This document shows, piece after piece, positions 57,992-64,000 of a stretch of DNA of 64,000 bases. The notes under the pieces were generated by a model, which saw only the letters and a program-made list of their open reading frames with translations, made no database searches and had not been told where the DNA came from. A program made the position numbers and the translations under genes. Every line of letters starts with the position of its first letter. The stretch's first letter is position 1. This stretch comes from Steinernema hermaphroditum (lineage: Eukaryota; Nematoda; Chromadorea; Rhabditida; Steinernematidae), in the NCBI GenBank assembly GCA_030435675.1, contig CM059622.1:14012001-14076000 (forward strand). The letters are read 5' to 3'.

Positions 57992-58132
57992 TCATGATCT
58001 TCGTTTGTGTTGCAATAAGTTATTCAATAAATGATCTACAATATGTGCAGAACGCTCACCAAAATAAGTAAAATACAGTACTCATTGCGACGATGCTTTT
58101 ATGGGATTAGATGAAAGGGGTCAGACCACTCT

Positions 58133-58879
58133 TTATTCGGACTCAGAGTCGCTATCACTCATCAAATAGCTCTTAAATTCGTACATCTGACACTCTTTAG
58201 GCAGCGAATAGAACCTTTCACGAATCAGATCACCGTGTCTCTCCATCTCGCTGGCCACACGACCTTCGCATATAGGGAACTTCTTCAATTCGATATATCT
58301 CCGTAGAAGCGTGCATTCTTCTCTCCACTCCCTTGCGTTGTCGGCCTTCAGAGTTTGAACCAAGCGATGTCCAGCTATGATCATTTGCTGAGTCGGACTG
58401 CATCTCGAAAACAAGTACAGAGCCAAGTTCTCCATAGAATGCGTGTAGGCGTCCAAGTAGAGGTGATAGGGGTCGTTGTTCGGATCCGTTCTACCGTATT
58501 CACTAAGCTCCGCGAAGAATCTCACAAGTGGGTCGGAGCTCTGGAGGAGTTCGTCTTGAGCGAAGTCGGGACACTTCCCCCATGCATCGTCGAGTTTGTC
58601 CACGAGTCCTGTACCCATACAGTAGAGGAAGAACGAAATCGGGTGGATATGTCCTTCCACGTTCTCCATGGTTCTCCTGACGTCCACAGATCCTGATTTG
58701 TCGTAGATAAAGAAGGAATCGGGGATCGGTTCCCTCACAAACAGATATGTGTTCTTGAAGTTGAGCAGTGACCACATTCGGTTGATCCCAGTCCTGATGG
58801 CCACCGGTAGAGCAGTAAGAGAGACTCTTTTCTGCGAAGTGACAATTGAAGAAGCGGCAGAGTCGAAGAGGGACTTCAT
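58133..58879 (-). CDS. Hypothetical protein, single exon, 248 aa
   Basis: Intronless frame of 248 aa without signal peptide or membrane segment. The composition is that of a folded soluble protein (W-S-L-L-N-F-K-N near 37-44, G-H-I-H-P-I-S-F-F-L-Y-C near 75-86, H-L-Y-L-D-A-Y-T-H-S near 144-153, L-L-R-R-Y-I-E-L-K-K near 192-201). The C-terminus is an acidic Ser/Asp tail (S-D-S-D-S-E-S-E). I recognise no family. The stop codon sits inside the poly(A) signal AATAAA (GAATAAAGAG). The gene is convergent with transporter F; the two poly(A) signals are about 100 bp apart. Being the only intronless long gene here, it could be a retrogene. Confidence 0.75.
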   Translation of the reverse strand: MKSLFDSAASSIVTSQKRVSLTALPVAIRTGINRMWSLLNFKNTYLFVREPIPDSFFIYDKSGSVDVRRTMENVEGHIHPISFFLYCMGTGLVDKLDDAWGKCPDFAQDELLQSSDPLVRFFAELSEYGRTDPNNDPYHLYLDAYTHSMENLALYLFSRCSPTQQMIIAGHRLVQTLKADNAREWREECTLLRRYIELKKFPICEGRVASEMERHGDLIRERFYSLPKECQMYEFKSYLMSDSDSESE

Positions 58880-59370
58880 CGTTTTGTCACTTTAGGCGAA
58901 ACGCGGTGGCATAGATATCCATATATGTAGGCGAATAAGGCGTGGCATCGCTTTTTTCAAGTTAAGTCGCATTTCTTCTTACACTTTCATGTGGAGACTT
59001 CCACTTTCATGTATCAGAAAAACTGCTATTTCATGTACACAATGTCTAGAAGCGAACTATAAAACACAAAGAAGTTGCTGACGATTGGCACACACTAGGA
59101 TCACATCGGCGATGTAGGTGGTGAGTTCAATGTTCAGGTTTTGCAGGATTTATCCTCCAGAATGAGTGGCATTACGCCGCCACATAAAAAAGACTTTCTC
59201 ACACGAGAGCTTGAACGTCAGTGTTGAATCTTCGGCGCCTTTTGTTGTTAAGTTCGCTGCTTCCTATCATTCCGCCCAGCACAAACAATTTCACATATCA
59301 TTCCAGGTCATTCCAGGTCGCAGTATAATAATTTATTTTTTAGTTTTTCTTTGGGATTGCGAAATCATGC
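58880..59370. other. Intergenic region
   Basis: It lies upstream of the 248-aa gene and downstream of transporter H. TTTATT at about 59333-59338 is AATAAA on the minus strand and suits the 3' end of transporter H. No gene is seen. Confidence 0.4.
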
Positions 59371-61293
59371 TTATTTTCCAGCGTCCACTTCACTTTTATC
59401 GAGATCTTCTTTGGTCCACTCCTCCGGTCGGAGTCTCGTCAGCACCACAAATGCAATGTTCGTCGCGATCAGGATCCCGATGATGCAATAGAACACGTGG
59501 GCCCACTGAAAGCATCGACATCGTGTAAAGATCAAAGTTGGTCCGTACCTCATCTGCCGTGTGATTGGGCGCCATAAGTGAGACGAATGTCGGAAGAAGC
59601 AGCCCGAAGACGCTGTCCACTGCAGCCATTGTCGATGCTATCACGTGAGTGTATTGTTGGGCGACCTACCATCGATTGGAGGTTAGTCACAGGGCAGTTG
59701 GCTTACTATTTGAGAGGCGATCATCATGAAGATGTAATGCAGCCCCGACAGAGCGACAGCCACAATGATGAGAACTTCAGCGATCATCGGACTGTCCGAA
59801 CCAATCGTAAGGAGAATCACGAAAGCCACCGTCATCACTGCTTGGACGACCACTTTAGAGATGAACACCACTCTAGGGGAGTCTTTGAAGCTGGTATGAT
59901 GGAGAATGAGGCCAGTCAGCGTTTTGACCATCATGGAAACGAGGTACGGCAAAGCCGCGAGGATGCCAGTTTCTTTGATCTCGAAGTGGAGAACCTAAAT
60001 GATGGATAGAGATAGCTGCGAACAAAGACGAGATTACCTTGTTGACATAAATGGGACCGTAGAAGAAGAACACCATGTACGATAGAGCGTCTCCAACGGC
60101 TGTGCATAAAAGACCCAAGACGGACGGAGTAGTGAATATAGCACGATAGGGAGGAGTGCGTGATTTGTTTTTGATCTTCATACCATCTTCCATGGGAACG
60201 ACTTTCATTGTGGAACTTGATCTGGAAATCACCGAACATCGCCCAAACAGACAATATACATTTAAGAACTGGATATCACGATAGTTAGTACCCTTGCTAG
60301 GAAATAGTCCCTCTCCGACGTCTTGACTAACTAGACGTCCTATTGTACATAAAAAGGGTGTGACTGTTGATAAAGATGAGCCCCACTCGACCGGTCGCTC
60401 CACAGGACACAGTAACGATCAGTTGATTCGAAGTCCGCGAGGGAAGCGTAAGTGATCGGGACCATCCTTATGATTCGTGAATTTATTTCGTTTTCTCCCC
60501 TGATTATTCCGTGCCCAGAAAAGATGCGTATTTTTCTTATTGCTTTGTAAGGAAAACTGAACTAACCGGATTTTGTCGGGATTGTTCCGGTAGACTGCAA
60601 AAAATCCGACGAACGCCAGCATCGTAATGACTCCGAAGAAATAATACACTCCATTCCAATGGAGCGACGATTCACAAAACAGGGCAGAGGAAGGAATTGC
60701 GGAGATCGGACCGAGCTGAACTTTAATTTATTGACTGCTGGATTATCAGTGTTACCTGATGAGCCACAGACAATAGTGACACGAAAAGTGCTTTCCTTTT
60801 AATGTCGCCATAAACAATTGGAACGTTTCCAATCGCTATAAAGACGTTAATAGTGGCTGCTCCCTAAATTTGCCTTTGCCTATCACACTACAGTGCACTT
60901 ATGATACCTGGATGAACCTTAGCAGAATCGCTGCGTAAATATGTGAAGCTGAGAAAGCGAATATTATGGTAGACAACGCCGAAATGAATCCGAAAATCGG
61001 GAAGCTGAGCCGCGTCCCGATTCGGTCATTTACGAAGACGATAAGGGGCGTTCCAAAGATGAGTCCAATCTGGGGCGCCGCAATCATCCAACCTTCTTCG
61101 GCAGCAGAGTACATCCGCGTAGCTTAATTGCGTAATGGAATTAGGAGAGAATGGCATCACTACCATTCAGTCCTTGATTTGAAGGATGCATGCAGATGAC
61201 AGTGAAGTTGAATAATACGGAGTTGCCGACAAGTGTAGTCATGGCGAAAAGAGTAATAGAAAGAACGGCATAGCGGCGAAAAGCCGTTGTCAT
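59371..61293 (-). CDS. SLC17-type MFS transporter, copy H (441 aa)
   Basis: Eight exons: 61164-61293, 60908-61122, 60756-60863, 60567-60715, 60038-60221, 59707-59994, 59549-59665, 59371-59505; they join to 441 aa. TM1 ends L-F-N-F-T-V-I-C-M (28-35). An MFS motif-A-like N-D-R-I-G-T-R-L lies after TM2. R-F-I-Q-G spans exons 2-3, L-G-P-I-S-A-I-P opens exon 4, Y-G-P-I-Y-V-N-K closes exon 5, and the tail after the last helix is acidic/Lys-rich. It has the full intron set, as in copy C. The start at 61293 is favoured because TTTCAG ends 1 bp before that ATG; an in-frame ATG at 61314 would add seven residues. In place of the common Q-G-F-G it has Q-G-A-A. Substrate unknown. Confidence 0.86.
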
Positions 61294-63189
61294 CCTGAAA
61301 CTGAATCTAGCCATCGACATAAATATGTGCGCGCCTGCAGAAAACATTTTGTGACTAGGGTGAAGGGTGAAGATCAACATAGACTGCCAGTTATTAGAAC
61401 TGGTTTTACTTTGGGCACATGTTAAGGTTATGAGTAAGATAGCATTGCGTCGCTTGTTTCAACCAAACGTGACGGATCCATCCGGAATACCGGGATCGGA
61501 TAAGGCATGGAACGCGGAAGGGAAAGGACTTCGACCGGGGAACAGATGAGCGTGGAACGGGAAGAGGATGGTCAAAGATATGCAACGTGAGGCATGAGCC
61601 GGGAGAGGGCACTTACCGGGGACAGCACGAGGCGTGGACCGGAGATGGGATAACCTTTTGAATGGGGCATGAATCCCGAAAAGGATGAGCAATTTGACTA
61701 CACTAATAAATGGGAGCAGAGATAGCGGATCAGTAAGGATCAAAACTGAAAGAGCTTATTTGAGTGCATAAGATACATGACTAATTGCAGATACATGAGT
61801 AATTGCATTACGCGCACAAACATTCACCGATAATCATTATGAACAGCGAACGAAGACTGACGTCCAACAGCATAGGCAAACTTAAACGTCCGACAAAGTG
61901 ACCTTGGCGACCCTGTTATATATTGAACGAACTATGCAGTTGCAACAAATGTAGATCGCTCTCGAGGAAGCTCATTATGCGATTATTGTCTATCGACGAT
62001 TTGCATTTTTCGTCATTGCTGATGTAAAAAAGCGCGAAAATTGCATGTGAACAAAGTATGAAATCGAGCGCCCTGTTTAATTCAGAATTTTCCGGACAGA
62101 AATTTCCCGGAATCACTGTTTGGCACGAATCGCTTATGGCGCCACGAACCAAGCGACAAAGATTGAAATTCATGAGGACGCATACCGACAGTTTCTTCAA
62201 CGAATAAAACCAAGAGGACCGAGATAACATTCGACCACTAAGCCCACTAAAACTGATCAATTTCTAGTGTGCCACAAATCAAAGTGGAACATGCTATCAT
62301 GTGGTTAAAACACGCTGGCGAACATTAAGTCAATCATTCGAAGCGAGTCAAAACGCTGCGGGAGATCTAAACTTTAACCATTCGCCTTGAAAACACGTTC
62401 TTTTATATCGTTCCACTTTATGATCACTTCTGCTGTAATTTTTGTCGACCAAATAAAAAATTTTACATCGCATTTTGAGCACGTGCTTCTGCGTTCAACA
62501 TCAGACACCTACTCAAAATGTCCCGACCGATCGCTAGGGGCACAAATAGGGACAAGACTATTGTTCAACAAGAAGCATAAGTGGGCGATTTGACATTTTG
62601 TAGAGGGTGTGGAAACGAATATTGTCAACAAGATTGTTCATCTGATGATGCCGAAATATGAAACAAAAATGTGGAGGCGAACGATGACTAATGATTTCTT
62701 TACGATCTTGATATTCCTCAAATGACATCACGAAAAATATACTACAAACTTCAACAGACTGAGTTATGAGCAGAGCTCAACGGAAATACAGATTTGGAAG
62801 GCGCCAGTCACGCCGCCACCTGAATCAGCATCTTCGCCGTTTGATCCACTTCGACTCTAATGATGTCTCCACCACTTAAGCTAGATCAGAAGCAGCGTCT
62901 ATGGTGTGATATACGTCTGTCTTTTTGCTCTATGTAACGCCGGGCACGATGCAAGCCATTGATCTAAAAGTGTAAACTCGTTTAAAGATATACAGACTTT
63001 GAATGAGATACATAGAGAAGCAAATATGCGAAGGTCACCGGAGAAAAAATCAGACTTCGTCTGCTTCCTCTTTGTGCGAATGGCAAATTGTGACGTGATT
63101 CGAAATGGAAAAAGTCATTTGAAACGTTTCCATTTCTGTGTTGGGTGATAGGTATTCCGATGAATTGACCTCTTTTTCTAGCGTCGTTC
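61294..63189. other. Intergenic region
   Basis: 61470-61740 is a purine-rich stretch with repeated GGGA(A/T)(A/G)-type words. A 114-codon minus-strand frame at 61916-62260 has no recognisable domain. I support no gene here. Confidence 0.4.
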
Positions 63190-63700
63190 CAGCAGGACTA
63201 GGCTGCAGAAATGTAGCCATTTCCCCACTTTTGTGACGGTTTGGACCGAACTCTGCGCAGCGTGCAAAAAACCCAGGTTTTCATGGGGAGAGTTGTGGAA
63301 ATTGAGTCTGTCCAAGGTCAGAGCTCTATCAAGAAGCATCTGAGCCCATAGGTCGAATGCCTCTCAGACCATAAATGTTCCAATAGGCCTGCGCGCCTAC
63401 TCACGGATCGAAATCAACGATGGCCTTCGAGGACCATATGTGGAACACTGAGGATCAAAGACTCGCCATCCAACTCGCCGGATCTGAATCCAACGAATGG
63501 TTCAATCTGATACATTCTGGAGAATAAGGCATGTCAGAGAAGCCGCGCCAGCGTTGAACCCGCGATGACAGCTCTGGAGCATTCTTGGGAAAAAATTAAT
63601 CTGGGAACCCTTGCATGCCACGGCCTAAATTTCAAGAAATATGTTCAAGCTTGTATCAACGCTAAAGGCGGCTACTTCGAGAGACATCCACGCTGTATGT
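63190..63700 (+). mobile_element. Tc1/mariner-type transposase relic
   Basis: Broken plus-strand frames follow the order of the C-terminal half of a Tc1/mariner transposase: V-T-V-W-T-E-L-C-A (about 63234, cf. V-M-V-W-A-G), then S-P-S-N-S-P-D-L-N-P (about 63460-63500), then W-E-K-I-N...K-K-Y-V-Q-A-C-I-N-A-K-G-G-Y-F-E (63590-63690). The S-P-D-x-N-P and C-I-x-A-K-G-G-x-F-E motifs are diagnostic. Frameshifts and stops make it inactive. Confidence 0.65.
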
Positions 63701-63809
63701 GCTTAGTTTGCGTGCTAAATAACATGGTACTGATCGTTCTTCGATAAAAATGCGTTCTGTTGGAAAAAAATCGTATTTTCGTTTTGCTGAACTTTCTGAG
63801 CAGCCTGGA

Positions 63810-64000
63810 AAGACGTGATAGAACTTGCACGAGTTTATTTCGTGAATCAAAGACTTTCGTCTTTCATGATACCGAATAATAGACAAACAGAGCATGTCTC
63901 GTTGTAGCCCTCGTTGTAGGCTTCGACTTCATCTTCTGGCGCGGTCTAGATGTTGAATAGGTCGGAGACGGCGCGCCTCACAGGGCATATGGGAATTGGC
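63810..64000 (-). repeat. Repeat family R1, copy e (cut by window end)
   Basis: On the minus strand it reads G-Y-N-E-T-C-S-V-C-L-L-F-G-I-M-K-D-E-S-L then TGA and AAATAAACTCGTG, nearly the same as 45.03-45.11 kb. Upstream, R-R-L-R-P-type sequence is present in another frame. Confidence 0.55.

Noticed and set aside
61916..62260. 114-codon minus-strand frame
   Set aside because: No signal peptide, domain, splice partners or related frame; length is within chance for this base composition.

Overview
The window reads as a stretch of invertebrate nuclear genome, most likely from a nematode (a diplogastrid-like clade V worm is my guess, from memory of the families only). The evidence is many very short introns (about 40-50 bp, GT...TTTCAG), splice-acceptor-like sites just upstream of several start codons (compatible with spliced-leader addition), a glutamate-gated chloride channel gene, and an array of SLC17-type transporters carrying a 'FNFTVICM' stretch at the end of the first membrane segment that I associate with nematode families. 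All gene models were assembled by hand from splice signals, reading-frame continuity and comparison among the copies in the window. No database was searched.

Layout. 0-1.2 kb: a multicopy repeat, then a 5'-truncated SLC17-type gene (minus strand) cut off beside a Gly/Tyr-rich secreted protein gene (GY-1, plus). 3.5-5.8 kb: a complete SLC17-type gene. 7.9-8.2 kb: GY-2, an inverted near-copy of GY-1. 8.9-9.1 kb: a three-exon Cys-rich secreted peptide. 10-14.3 kb: an 11-exon glutamate-gated chloride channel-like gene (minus) with a non-LTR retroelement relic in its large intron. 14.3-18.8 kb: gene-poor, with a long foldback repeat. 18.8-21.5 and 26.9-29.8 kb: two more SLC17-type genes (minus). 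21.5-26.9 and 29.8-39.8 kb: gene-poor, filled with decayed repeats, mariner relics, hairpin elements and one tRNA-like sequence. 39.8-43.5 kb: a fifth SLC17-type gene (plus). 44.3-51.7 kb: a cluster of five intact and one decayed very short genes for cationic peptides of 46-60 aa. 53.2 kb: an SLC17 pseudogene fragment. 56.3-58 kb and 59.4-61.3 kb: two more complete SLC17-type genes flanking a 248-aa single-exon gene of unknown function. 63.2-64 kb: a mariner relic and another copy of the repeat seen at position 1.

The window is dominated by lineage-specific duplication. The transporter family (six intact copies, two broken) shows intron gain or loss and one GC-AG intron. The two GY genes are an inverted duplicate pair. 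The short peptide cluster is the best candidate for an undescribed system: its members share an N-terminal basic amphipathic stretch and a short hydrophobic C-terminal tail, and three have an ATGCAAAT octamer placed 31-38 bp upstream of a TATA box. Their function cannot be told from sequence; a membrane-active, defence-type role is only one possibility, and none has a signal peptide.
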